64,000 nt of DNA from JACVRM01 sp963809765 (GCA_963809765.1 CAWEKT010000001.1:434001-498000), one strand, 5' to 3'; numbered from the stretch's first letter, positions 35,523 to 43,840 are shown. Program-made: numbers and translations. The notes: generated by a model not told the origin, from the sequence alone.

Positions 35523-36548
35523 GCGAGCGCGTCCTCGGCCTGCGGGAGCTGAACCGAGCCGTGCTCGAGCGCCAGCTGCTGCTGCAGCGCAGGCGGCTGG
35601 CGCCGGTGGCCGTGATCGAGCGTCTGGTGGGCGTGCAGGCGCAGTGGCCGTCGGCGCCCTACGTGGGCATCTGGACCCGCACGACGAGCTTCAAGCGCGA
35701 GACGCTCGAGCGGGCGCTCGCGAGCGGGACGGTGCTGAAGGCGTCCGTCATGCGACTGACCCTGCACCTGGTCACTCCTCGCGACTACGGCCTCATCCGG
35801 GCGGCCATGAGCGAGATGAACTTCCCGTGGGACTCGGGGGTGGCGAAGCGCCTGGCGCCGTCGATGCGGTTGCTCGCGGCCGCCGGGCCCGTTACCAACG
35901 AGCAGGGGGTCGCTCACGTGCAGGCCGAGCACGGGCTGAGCCGCATCGAGGCGCGCCAAGCGTGGCGCGCTGCGCGGGCGCGCGCCCACTTGCTGCACCA
36001 TCATGAGACGGCACTTTGGCGTGCCCGGCCGGAGGCGCGGTTCGTCGCGGTCGAGGAGCCGGCGCAGCACGTGCCGGTCGAAGCGCGCGCGGAGTTGATC
36101 CGCCGCTACCTCGCGGCGTTCGGGCCCGCCACCCGAAAGGACATCTCCGCCTGGAGCATGATTCACGCGCCCGAGATCACCCGGTCGCTCGAGCTCCTCG
36201 AGCCGCTCCGCCGCTTCCGCGACGAACAGGGCCGGGAGCTGCTGGACGTGCCGCGGGCGCCACTCCCGGACCCTGGGATACCGGCGCCGGTCCGGTTCCT
36301 GCCGAAGTGGGACAACCTGCTGCTCGCCTGGGCCGACCGCACCCGCGTGCTGCCGGAGGAGTACCGCAAGACCGTGATCAAGGCGAACGGCGACGTCGCA
36401 CAGACCTTCCTCGTCGACGGGTTCGTCGCCGGGACGTGGCGTGTCGATGGCACACGCGTCGTCGTCGAACCGTTCGCGCCGCTCCCGCGCGCGGTGAAGA
36501 AGCGAGGTCGAGGACGAGCGCAGCCGCCTGGAGGCGTGGCTGCAGTAG
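35519..36548 (+). CDS. AlkZ/YcaQ-like winged-helix DNA glycosylase family protein (paralogue 1); one frameshift
   Basis: Reconstructed about 342 residues of the PF06224 (HTH_42) family: LRELNRAVLERQLLLQRR, the catalytic-type motif QAQ in VGVQAQWPSAPYVGIWTR, LTLHLVTPRDYGLI, RYLAAFGPATRKDISAW and FLPKWDNLLLAWADRTR. AlkZ-type members unhook DNA crosslinks or remove bulky alkyl bases. The frame breaks near 36503; the correct end is EVEDERSRLEAWLQ at 36548, directly beside tRNA-Ser(TGA). GTG 35519 overlaps the M20-like stop. Three more copies lie at 45920-49127. Confidence 0.8.
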
Positions 36549-36635
36549 CGGCGGGGCTGGGATTCGAACCCAGGAGGCGCTTGCACGCCCAACAGTTTTC
36601 AAGACTGCCCCGTTCGGCCGCTCCGGCACCCCGCC
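36549..36635 (-). tRNA. tRNA-Ser (anticodon TGA)
   Basis: A class II tRNA on the - strand. The acceptor GGCGGGG pairs with CCCCGCC, the anticodon loop CTTGAAA gives anticodon TGA (codon UCA), and the T-loop is GGTTCGAATCC. It begins one base after the stop of the convergent AlkZ-like gene. Confidence 0.95.
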
Positions 36636-36796
36636 AGGCCTCTATCTAAGCCGATCCTGCGCCTTCCCCGACAGCCGCCTCATGTCCAGCAACACGTCCA
36701 GCAAATTCGGATCGCCTCACTGACGACATCCAAGCCGAGCCACCCCTTGCGAGCGATGTCGGAGACTGCGCGCGCTGTCGCCTTGTTGACGAGACT

Positions 36797-37258
36797 GTGG
36801 CTGTGCGCCTCGAGCGGCTCGACCTCACGCAGCGGCGCGTGGCCTCGACCGTTCTCGAGCTGCAGCGGCGCGCATACCGGGTCGAAGCGGAGCTCATTGG
36901 CTCCGACGAGATCCCGCCGCTGTGCGAGACGCTCGAGGAGCTGCAGGCTTCAGGTGAGACCTTCCTCGGCGCCTACCTCGAGGGGATTCTCGTCGGCGCG
37001 ATCTCATGGCGTGTCGACGCCGGCGTCCTCGATCTGCATCGGCTCGTGGTCGATCCGACCCGCTTTCGAGCTGGAATCGGCGCCGCGTTGGTTCGGGCCG
37101 CGCTCGCGGCCGAGCCGGAGGCGGAGCGTGCCATCGTCCAGACCGGCAGCTCCAACGAGCCTGCGAAGCGGCTCTACCGCCGCGAGGGCTTCGAGGAGAT
37201 CGACGAGGTCGAGGTTGTGCCCGGCTTGCGGGTCACGCGTTTCGGCAGACGCCTGTGA
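36797..37258 (+). CDS. GNAT-family N-acetyltransferase
   Basis: About 153 residues. The domain has LDLHRLVVDPTRFRAGIGAA, the acetyl-CoA loop variant RFRAGIGAALVRAAL, and an end motif SSNEPAKRLYRREGFEEI. This is the general GNAT order for small-molecule or protein N-acetylation. The start is GTG 36797 or 36803. It overlaps nothing and is followed by a small gene in the same direction. Substrate unknown. Confidence 0.8.
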   Translation: MAVRLERLDLTQRRVASTVLELQRRAYRVEAELIGSDEIPPLCETLEELQASGETFLGAYLEGILVGAISWRVDAGVLDLHRLVVDPTRFRAGIGAALVRAALAAEPEAERAIVQTGSSNEPAKRLYRREGFEEIDEVEVVPGLRVTRFGRRL

Positions 37259-37313
37259 CGCGCCTCGATTTGCAGCCCGACAAGCCGCTTGACGTGCTCG
37301 GCATGATCAGGGC

Positions 37314-37607
37314 ATGCGACGCGAACTGCCCGTTGTCGCCTGCTCTCTCAGCGCCGCCGGCCAGCGCGAACGCCTGGACGAATGGAAGGCCCTGCTCGCC
37401 CGTGCCAACTCGCGCGAGCGGCTCAGCACCGGCATGCGCTACCGATTTCCTCTCGACCTTGCCCAGCAGGTAAGCGCTCTCGCCGCTGCCGAGCAGGAGT
37501 GCTGCTCGTTCCTGCGCTTCGACCTCACACAAGCCGAGAACAGCCTTGTGCTGACCGTCGAGAGCGACGGAGCCGGGCAAGACGCTCTCCGCTTCATCTT
37601 CACGTAA
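37314..37607 (+). CDS. small ECC-motif protein of unknown function
   Basis: A 97-residue protein: MRRELPVVACSLSAAGQRER, then RYRFPLDLAQQVSALAAA, EQECCSFLRFDLTQAENSL and a final beta strand. The pattern of an early CSL motif and a later ECCSFLRFD motif is one I recall from small actinobacterial proteins often found near MerR/ArsR regulators; the Cys residues may bind metal. No regulator is adjacent here. ATG 37314. Confidence 0.6.
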   Translation: MRRELPVVACSLSAAGQRERLDEWKALLARANSRERLSTGMRYRFPLDLAQQVSALAAAEQECCSFLRFDLTQAENSLVLTVESDGAGQDALRFIFT

Positions 37608-37665
37608 CGGTTCCGCGCTTCCGGTTGAGAGTTTCGCCGCCGAAGACGCAAGGAAAGTCATCCCG

Positions 37666-37845
37666 GTGCGCGCCAGGAACGCCAGGGACGAGTACGGACC
37701 CAACTACAGGAAGCCCTGGGTGCGACGCGCGTTTCCTCATCAGCGCACTCACCTGGGCGACCACCGCGAACAGGTGATCCTCGTCGCGGTCGTCATCGCC
37801 CTCTTGGCGTTCGCTCTCCTGCTCTATCTGCAGACCACTCGGTAG
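37666..37845 (+). CDS. small single-pass membrane protein, tandem paralogue 1
   Basis: A 59-residue protein starting with GTG. A basic cytoplasmic part has the motif YGPNYRKPWVRRAF, then HQRTHLGDHRE, followed by one hydrophobic helix (VILVAVVIALLAFALLLYL) and the tail QTTR. The next reading frame encodes a clear relative. No ribosome-binding site stands out. Too short for most gene callers, but the paralogy makes it convincing. Confidence 0.7.
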   Translation: MRARNARDEYGPNYRKPWVRRAFPHQRTHLGDHREQVILVAVVIALLAFALLLYLQTTR

Positions 37846-37851
37846 CGCCTG

Positions 37852-38019
37852 GTGAGACGAAAGAAGGCGTACGGACCCCACTATCGGAGGCCGTGGATCC
37901 GGCGGTCGTTTCTACACGAGCGCACGCGGCTCCGCGACCAGTCCGAGCGCGTTTTCCTCCTGGTGCTGCTTCTCGCAGTCGTCGCAGCTGGTCTCATGCT
38001 TTTCCTCCTGAGCCGCTGA
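37852..38019 (+). CDS. small single-pass membrane protein, tandem paralogue 2
   Basis: A 55-residue protein with the same layout as the preceding gene: YGPHYRRPWIRRSF, HERTRLRDQSE, then a hydrophobic helix (VFLLVLLLAVVAAGLMLFLL) and a short basic tail. Only six bases separate the two frames. Matching residues include YGP-YR-PW-RR-F, H-RT-L-D and E-V. Function unknown; a partner-binding or membrane-anchoring role is possible. Confidence 0.7.
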   Translation: MRRKKAYGPHYRRPWIRRSFLHERTRLRDQSERVFLLVLLLAVVAAGLMLFLLSR

Positions 38020-38322
38020 GGCGCGGCGACGAGCTGCTGTCACCCCGCCGTGCCAGCGCGAGTAGCGCCCAGGATTTACAGACCTGGCACAGAGCAGCGC
38101 GTCCTTCGTTGCCACGCCTGGCCCCGGCTCGACCCGCCGCGAGGCTCAGGAAAAACCGCATGCGCAAGCCATGCCGGGAGCCGAATTCACACTTTTGGCA
38201 CGAAGGCGCGCGCATCTTGTGCCCGTGCCTGGCCCCGCTGGGGGAGCGGCTTATGCCCCCGCCCACGCTCGGGATCCCCCGCCCGGGGGACGCTCCGGGA
38301 AGCCGCCTGGACTACGACGTGT

Positions 38323-38376
38323 GTGCGGCTAGTCCGCACAACCACTCACCAGGTCGGAGGCGCCCGCGAGGCGCCT
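38323..38376 (-). terminator. two hairpins downstream of serS
   Basis: GTGCGG/CCGCAC (loop CTAGT, 38323-38339) and AGGCGCC/GGCGCCT (loop CGCGA, 38358-38376) lie just after the serS stop on its strand and probably end its transcript. The sequence 38020-38322 shows no gene I can support. Confidence 0.5.
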
Positions 38377-38395
38377 TCGCCATTCTCAGCCGCGG

Positions 38396-39626
38396 TTAGG
38401 AGCCGCCGAGTCGCGCCGGCGCGCCGAACGGGACGAGGCACTCGGGTACCGCGACCGCGCCGCCCTCGTCCTGGAAGTTCTCCAGGATCGCCAGCATCGC
38501 TCGCGCCGTGCGCGGCCGTCCCGTTGAGCGTGTGCACCGTGGCCGTGCCCTTGCCCGCCGGGCGGTAGCGAACCTCGAGGCGGTTCGCCTGGTAGTCGGT
38601 CGTGTTCGAGCAGGACGTGATCTCGCGGTAGCGCTCCTGCGCCGGGAACCACGCCTCGATGTCGAACTTCCGCGCCGCCGACGCGCCAAGGTCGCCCAGC
38701 GCGACGTCGACCACGCGGTAGGGAATGCCGAGCTCGCCGACGAGCTCCTCCTCGATCGCCAGCAGCCGCTCGTGCTCGTCGCGGGACTCCTCCGGCGCGA
38801 TGTAGACGAACATCTCGACCTTGTCGAACTGGTGCACGCGGAACATCCCGCGCGTGTCCTTGCCGGCGGCACCCGCCTCGCGGCGGAAGTTGGTCGAGAA
38901 GCCGGCGTAGCGGCGCGGCAGCTCCTCCAGGATCTCGCCCATGTGCAGCCCCGCGAGCGCGACCTCCGAGGTGCCGGTCAGGTACAGGCCGTCGCGCTCG
39001 TCCAGCCGGTACAGGTTCGACTCCTCGGTGGGGAGGAAGCCGGTGCCGTACATCGCCTCTTCGCGGACGAGCACCGGCGGCAGCACCGGCTCGAAGCCGC
39101 GGGCGGCGAGGCGATCGAGTGCCCAGCGGTAGAGGGACAGCTCGAGCAGGACGATCCCGCCGCGCCGGTAGACGAAGCGCGAGCCCGAGAGCCGCGCGCC
39201 GCGCTCCATGTCGATCCCCTCGTACGGCGCCGTCAGCTCAAGGTGGTCGCGCGGGGTGAACGGGAACGACGGAGGCTCGCCGACACGGCGCAGCTCGACC
39301 GCATCGTCCTCGCCGCCGTCCGGCGCCTCGGGGTCGGGAAGGTTCGGCACGACGGCGAGCAGCTCGTCGCGCCTCCCGGCCGCGGCTTCCTGCTCCTGCT
39401 CGAGCCGCGCCAGCTCCTCCTTGCGCGCCTTCAGCTCCTCGAGCTGCTCCGGCGTCGGCTTGCCCTTGATCTTGGCCGCGCCGCGGAGCGCGTCGATCCG
39501 ACCCTGGGGGGCCCGCCACTCGGCGTCGGCCGCGAGCAGGCGGTCGAAGTCGTCGGCCGCCCCGCGGCGGGCCAGCGCGTCGCGGTAGCGGTCGGCGTCG
39601 TTGCGCGCTGCGCGGACGTCGATCAC
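38396..39626 (-). CDS. serS: seryl-tRNA synthetase; one frameshift
   Basis: Full-length class IIa synthetase of about 410 residues. The N-terminal coiled-coil arm that contacts the long variable arm of tRNA-Ser is visible (residues about 25-100, with KIKGKPTPEQLEELKARKEE). Motif 2 is FSTNFRREAGAAGKDTRGMF, and the region REITSCSNTTDYQANR is the serine-specific motif. Motif 3 is HTLNGTA, followed by a break near 38505 and LAILENFQDEGGAVAVPECL. GTG 39626 (VIDVRAARND) matches the usual N-terminus. It charges all four tRNA-Ser genes present in this window. Confidence 0.93.
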
Positions 39627-39692
39627 CGCGGCATCGTAGAGCCGCGCCGCGCCGAGGAACTCGCGTGCCGGCGCGACGACGCGCAAGAGTTA

Positions 39693-39862
39693 GCGGCTGT
39701 CAGCCACTTTCTGGGTCGACGGCGCTCATCCAGGCTCGCTCGAGGCGAATCAGCTGCTCCCGCCGGAGTTAGTGGCTGTCAGCCACAAGCCGATTCCGCA
39801 TATTCAGGCGAGTGGTACGGCGAAAGTGGCTGTCAGCCACTAGCGCCGTCGCGGCGCTAGTG
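39693..39862. promoter_or_regulatory. three palindromes and an overlapping terminator-type hairpin upstream of serS
   Basis: GTGGCTGTCAGCCAC occurs at 39772-39786 and 39826-39840, and with one change (GCGG) at 39693-39707. Each is a 7-bp inverted repeat around a single T. The last copy shares its CAC with a 10-bp hairpin (39838-39847 with 39853-39862, loop GTCGC), so the two structures exclude each other. This region lies between the serS start and the cytochrome c stop, both on the - strand. Confidence 0.6.
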
Positions 39863-39869
39863 GGCGGCG

Positions 39870-40268
39870 TCAGCTGCCGGCTGCTTCTGAGACGTACGCG
39901 GCGACGTCCTGGATCTGCTGCGCACTCAGCGAATCCTTGAACGAGGGCATGGCGCCCTGGCCGTTCGTCACCCGTTCGACGACGAGGTCGTGGTCCGGCT
40001 GCGACTCGTCGAGGTTCGGCCCGACCGCACCGCTCGCGCCCGCGTCGGCGAGCACGTGGCAGCTGCCGCAGCCCTGCTCGGAGAAGATCTCCTTCCCCGC
40101 TGCGGCGTCGCCCTGACCGCCCTCGCCGCCCTCCTGCTCGGTGGTCGTCGCGGCGGTCGTCGTTCCCTCGACGGTCTCGGGAGCGGCCGACTTGTCCTCC
40201 TCGCCTCCGCAGCCCGCGAGGCCTGCCAGCGCGGCCGCGAAGCAGAGAAGAAGGAGGGTCCGGCGCAT
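39870..40268 (-). CDS. lipoprotein cytochrome c
   Basis: A 132-residue protein with a lipoprotein signal (MRRTLLLLCFAAALAGLAGC; lipobox LAGC). A Thr/Glu/Gly-rich linker is followed by a class I cytochrome c domain with CGSCH and the distal Met in GAMPSFKDS. The domain is close in sequence to the cytochrome at 4470-5081 (both share QGCGSCH and AGASGAVGPNLDE). Electron carrier on the outer face of the cytoplasmic membrane; partner not visible. Confidence 0.85.
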   Translation of the reverse strand: MRRTLLLLCFAAALAGLAGCGGEEDKSAAPETVEGTTTAATTTEQEGGEGGQGDAAAGKEIFSEQGCGSCHVLADAGASGAVGPNLDESQPDHDLVVERVTNGQGAMPSFKDSLSAQQIQDVAAYVSEAAGS

Positions 40269-40375
40269 GTCCGCGCGAGTGTAACGAACGGCCCCCGAGG
40301 GCCTTCGCGCAGCCGCTGCGCGGGGGGTGCGCAGGTAGAATTCGGCGACCCTTCTCCAAGGAGCTGGTTCCTCAA

Positions 40376-41297
40376 ATGAAACGCAAGGCTTACGGTCGCG
40401 ACGCTGGGCTGACGCTGCGCATGCTCTTCACAGGGAGCCTGCTGGCGCTGCTCTACGTCGTCTTCGCGCTGGTCCTGATCCAGTTCTTCGCGGCGGGCTT
40501 CTGGCTCGGCCTCGTGATCATCGGCGGCATGGCGATCTTCCAGTACTTCAGCTCGGCCAAGCTCGCCCTGCTCGCCTCCGGTGCGAAGGTGGTCGAGCGC
40601 GACCAGGCGCCGGCGCTGCACGACATGGTCGAGCGCCTGTGCGCGATGGCCGACCTGCCGAAGCCGAAGGTCGCGATCATCGAGACCGACGTGCCGAACG
40701 CGTTCGCGACGGGGCGCAACCCCAAGCACGCGGCCGTCGCCGTCACGACCGGCCTCTGGGAGACGCTCGAGACGGACGAGGTCGAGGGCGTGCTCGCGCA
40801 CGAGCTCGCGCACATCGCCAACCGCGACGTGCTGATCATGACGATGGCGAGCTTCTTCGCGATGCTCGCCGGCCTGATCACTCGGATGGCGATGTACTCC
40901 GGCATGTTCGGCGGCGACCGCGACCGCAACGGCCCGCCGGTGTGGCTGATCATCTTCGTCGTCTCGATCATCACCTACTTCCTGAGCTACATCCTCATCC
41001 GCACGATCTCGCGCTACCGCGAGTACGCGGCCGACCGCGGCGCGGCGCTGATCACCGGCGCACCCGAGAACCTGATGAGCGCGCTGCAGAAGATCGCCGG
41101 CCAGATGACGGCCATTCCCAAGCGCGACCTGCGCGAGGTCGAGTCGATGAACGCGTTCTTCATCATCCCGACGAACCCGCACTTCAGCGCGCGCGACTCG
41201 TTCTCGGAGCTCTTCTCGACGCACCCGCCGCTCGAGAAGCGCCTGCGCCAACCTGGCGAACATCGCGCGGGAGATGGGCCGGCCGGTCGATCTCTAG
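40376..41297 (+). CDS. htpX: HtpX-type M48 metalloprotease; one frameshift
   Basis: About 306 residues: four membrane segments (two N-terminal, two after the active site), HEXXH at residues 142-146 (VLAHELAHIANRD), and the third ligand Glu in SRYREYAADRGAAL. HtpX removes damaged membrane proteins. The frame breaks near 41250; the true end is LANIAREMGRPVDL with stop at 41297. It lies directly before pspAB, a known pairing in actinobacteria, and the same locus carries pspA on the opposite strand. The region of the break overlaps the spacer to pspAB. Confidence 0.88.
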
Positions 41298-41340
41298 TGG
41301 TCTCCGCCGGGCTGGGCGGGGCAACCGGGGACGGTGAGCG

Positions 41341-41925
41341 ATGGGACTGACTGACGTCCTCTTCGGGCGGCGGCGCCTCAAGCGCGCGTCGACGGACAAG
41401 CTGTTCGCGCTCTCGACGGCGCAGGTCACGCTGGACGTCGAGCTCGGCCTCCGTTCCGCGGGCTCGGCGGGCGTCGTCTTCAAGTCGCTCTCGGCCGGTG
41501 ATTTCGTCCGCGCCGAGAACGAGCTGGACGAGCTGCTGACCGTCGCCGCGCGCGACTCGGGGTCGCGGGTCGAGCGGAAGGAGGACGAGCTCGGCTTCGA
41601 CTGGATCGTCGTCCGCGACGACGACTTCGAGGATCTCGTGACGACGGTGCACCTGATCGGCACCGACCTGCAGGCGCGCGGCTTCGGCGATCGCCTGCTC
41701 GCCGCCGTCTTCCCCTTCAAGGGCAGCGGCTTCAAGGGCGAGGAGCACCCCGTCCACCTGATCTACGGCTACAAGCGAGGCGCCTTCTGGCCCTTCGTTC
41801 CCACGGGCGAGGAGAAGGAGCGCGACAACTCGCGCGAGCTCGAGCTCAAGGCGAAGCTCGAAGGCGAGCTGCCGATCGAAGAGGACATGACCCGCTGGTT
41901 CGGGCTCTTCGACGCGCCGCTCTGA
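41341..41925 (+). CDS. pspAB: PspA-associated protein PspAB
   Basis: A 194-residue soluble protein: GLTDVLFGRRRLKRASTDKL at the N-terminus, then KSLSAGDFVRAENELDELL, ERKEDELGFDWIVVRDDDFE, FPFKGSGF and HLIYGYKRGAFWPF. This matches the PspAB family that accompanies HtpX and PspA in the actinobacterial phage-shock response; its mechanism is not known. ATG follows GGGGACGGTGAGCG. Probably in one transcript with htpX. Confidence 0.85.
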   Translation: MGLTDVLFGRRRLKRASTDKLFALSTAQVTLDVELGLRSAGSAGVVFKSLSAGDFVRAENELDELLTVAARDSGSRVERKEDELGFDWIVVRDDDFEDLVTTVHLIGTDLQARGFGDRLLAAVFPFKGSGFKGEEHPVHLIYGYKRGAFWPFVPTGEEKERDNSRELELKAKLEGELPIEEDMTRWFGLFDAPL

Positions 41926-41928
41926 GGC

Positions 41929-42020
41929 GTCAGTGACGCTCCGTCGTCACTGACAGGATTTGTCCCCGACGGGGCGACGCGCAGCGGCGCGCCGTCGAGC
42001 GTACTGACCCCAGCTGTTCG
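41929..42020 (+). terminator. convergent terminator region with GGGTCAGTCC-type element copy D
   Basis: A perfect 9-bp hairpin (GTCAGTGAC at 41929-41937, GTCACTGAC at 41946-41954) is followed by GACAGGATTTGTCCCCGACG and, further on, TACTGACCCCAGCTGTTCG. The parts resemble the arms of element copies A and C. It lies between convergent pspAB and pspAA. Confidence 0.5.
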
Positions 42021-42113
42021 CCGAGAGGAGGAACCGCGGCGCCGCCAGGCGGAACGGCTGGGTCGTCCACCGGGCGGACCTCGGCTGGCCCTCCAGAACA
42101 GACCCGTGGACTT

Positions 42114-42407
42114 CTAACGAACCGGTAGATCTGGGATGAGGCCCTGCTCGGAGAAGAGCGCGCGCGTCTCCGCCAGCGTCAGGTCGGGCGGCGGGATGAC
42201 GAGATCGGAGGCGGACAGGTCGTCGTCGGGCAGCCGCCGGCCCTCGCGCTCGACGAGCTGGGTCATCTGCGCCAGCACGCCGTCGAGCTCCTCTTCGTCG
42301 CTGCGCTCGAGGGCCGCCACGGCCAGGTCGTCCAGCTCGTCGAGCTGCGAGACGACGCTCTCCGGCACCTCGTACTGCCCGCCGCCGCCGAGGAGCCGGA
42401 CGATCAC
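42114..42407 (-). CDS. pspAA: PspA-associated protein PspAA
   Basis: A 97-residue protein: VIVRLLGGGGQYEVPESVV, then ELDDLAVAALERSDEEELDG and a C-terminal PPDLTLAETRALFSEQG. This is the PspAA family, small partner proteins encoded next to actinobacterial PspA. GTG 42407 overlaps the pspA stop (GTGA), so the two are translated together. Confidence 0.85.
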   Translation of the reverse strand: MIVRLLGGGGQYEVPESVVSQLDELDDLAVAALERSDEEELDGVLAQMTQLVEREGRRLPDDDLSASDLVIPPPDLTLAETRALFSEQGLIPDLPVR

Positions 42408-43132
42408 TGCTCCAGCTCCTTGTGGCTGCCGGTGCCGAGCTCGGCCTTCATGCGCTCGAGCTCCTGGTCGACCTGCGTCTGCGACGCGAGCTGTGCCAGC
42501 TCGCGGTCGAGCTGCGTCTGGCCGCCGGCGGTGAAGTCCTCCAGCGTGCCCGCCTCGATCAGCTCGTCGACGGCCGCGGCGCGCGCGGTCATCTCCTCGG
42601 TCTTGTCCTTCGCCCGCTGGATGGCAAGCCCGGTGTCGGCCATCTGCTCGCCGATGCCCGTCGCCGCCTCGCCGATCCGCACCTGCGCCTCGGCGGCCGA
42701 GTACTGCGCCTTGATGACCTCCTTCTGCGAGCGGAAGGCCTCGATCTTGGCCGAGAGCTGCTTCTCGCTCGCGACGAGCTTCTCCTGCTGCTGCTCGAGC
42801 TGCGCGACCTGCTGGTCGAGCCCCTGGAGCTGCTGCTGGACGGCGCTCTTGCGCTCGAGCGCGGCGCGGGCGAGATCCTCGCGGCCGGCCGCCAGCGCCT
42901 GCGCGCGCCTGCTCGTCGAGCTTGACCAGGCTCTGCTCGAGCTGGGTCGTCTGCAGCTGCAGCCGCTTCTTCGAGGTGACGACGTCGGCGACGCCGCGCT
43001 TGACGTTCTGGAGCAGCTCGAGCTGCTTCTCGTACGAGTAGTCGAGCGTCTCGCCGGGTCCTCGGCGCGGTCGAGCAGCTTCGAGAACTTCGCCTTGATC
43101 ACCATCATCGCCCGGGACATCAGCCCAGCCAT
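42404..43132 (-). CDS. pspA: phage-shock protein A (PspA/IM30 family); two compensating frameshifts
   Basis: About 243 residues, a long coiled coil. MAGLMSRAMMVIKAKFSKLL is the amphipathic membrane-binding N-terminus. Between breaks near 43060 and 42905 the correct frame reads LDYSYEKQLELLQNVKRGV and TSKKRLQLQTTQLEQSLV. The remainder, AALERKSAVQQQLQGLDQ and so on, is intact. PspA oligomers bind stressed cytoplasmic membranes. In an operon with pspAA; divergent from the MBL hydrolase gene. Confidence 0.9.
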   Translation of the reverse strand: MAGLMSRAMMVIKAKFSKLLDRAEDPARRSTTRTRSSSSCSRTSSAASPTSSPRRSGCSCRRPSSSRAWSSSTSRRAQALAAGREDLARAALERKSAVQQQLQGLDQQVAQLEQQQEKLVASEKQLSAKIEAFRSQKEVIKAQYSAAEAQVRIGEAATGIGEQMADTGLAIQRAKDKTEEMTARAAAVDELIEAGTLEDFTAGGQTQLDRELAQLASQTQVDQELERMKAELGTGSHKELEQ

Positions 43133-43171
43133 CGTTCCTCCCTGGTCGTGAGCGGACTAGCCTAGTCACCT

Positions 43172-43840
43172 GTGCTGGTCGAGCGAAGCATGCACTCCCG
43201 GTTTCTGTCGAACGCCTACGTCCTCGCCGACGAGGAGGGCGGCACTGCCGTGTTCGTCGACTCGGGCGCGCCGATCGAGCCTCTGCTCGAGGCGGTCGAG
43301 CGCTGGCGCGTGACGCCGCGGGCTGTGCTGCGCACGCACAGCCACTCCGACCATGTCGAGCACGAGGGCGAGCTCTGCCGCCGCTTCGGCATCGAGGTCG
43401 TGACCGGTGCGACCGAGGCGGGCGGCTTCCAGGTCGAGGCGCTGCCCGACTCCGGGCCACGCGGACGACCACCTCGCGTTCGTCGTCAACGGCGAGGTCT
43501 GCTTCTCCGGCGACCTCCTCTTCCGCGACGCCGTCGGCGGGGGCGACGCGGACACCGTGCGCCGTTCGGTGATGGAGCGCGTGATGACCCTGCCGCCGGA
43601 GATGCGCGTCCTGCCCGGTCACACCGACGAGACGACGATCGGCCGCGAGTGGGAGGAGAACCCGTTCGTCCTCTACTGGCGCGGGGCGGTCCGCCGCCAT
43701 CGACCGAGCCGTGCCGGGTCGCCGGCGAGGAGGCGACGCTGCTCGTCTGGTCACCGGACTACGACGGCAACGGCAAGGCGCTCGTCCGCCTCGGCGACCG
43801 CGAGGCGATCGTCGGCGGCTCGCGCGTCGAGCGCGATTAG
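43172..43840 (+). CDS. metallo-beta-lactamase-fold hydrolase; two frameshifts
   Basis: About 222 residues. Motif 1 is LRTHSHSDHVEH (HxHxDH), then FVVNGEVCFSGDLLF and VLPGHTDETTIG, which place the zinc ligands of glyoxalase II-like enzymes. Frames break near 43455 and 43695. The C-terminal 35 residues (LVWSPDYDGNGKALVRLGD) form an added strand-rich module. Hydrolyses thioesters or similar; substrate unknown. The GTG start at 43172 follows the divergent pspA promoter region. Confidence 0.75.
   Translation: MLVERSMHSRFLSNAYVLADEEGGTAVFVDSGAPIEPLLEAVERWRVTPRAVLRTHSHSDHVEHEGELCRRFGIEVVTGATEAGGFQVEALPDSGPRGRPPRVRRQRRGLLLRRPPLPRRRRRGRRGHRAPFGDGARDDPAAGDARPARSHRRDDDRPRVGGEPVRPLLARGGPPPSTEPCRVAGEEATLLVWSPDYDGNGKALVRLGDREAIVGGSRVERD

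Noticed and set aside
36650..36796. Sequence next to tRNA-Ser(TGA) as an integrase remnant.
   Set aside because: No integrase motifs in any frame and no repeat of the tRNA end nearby.
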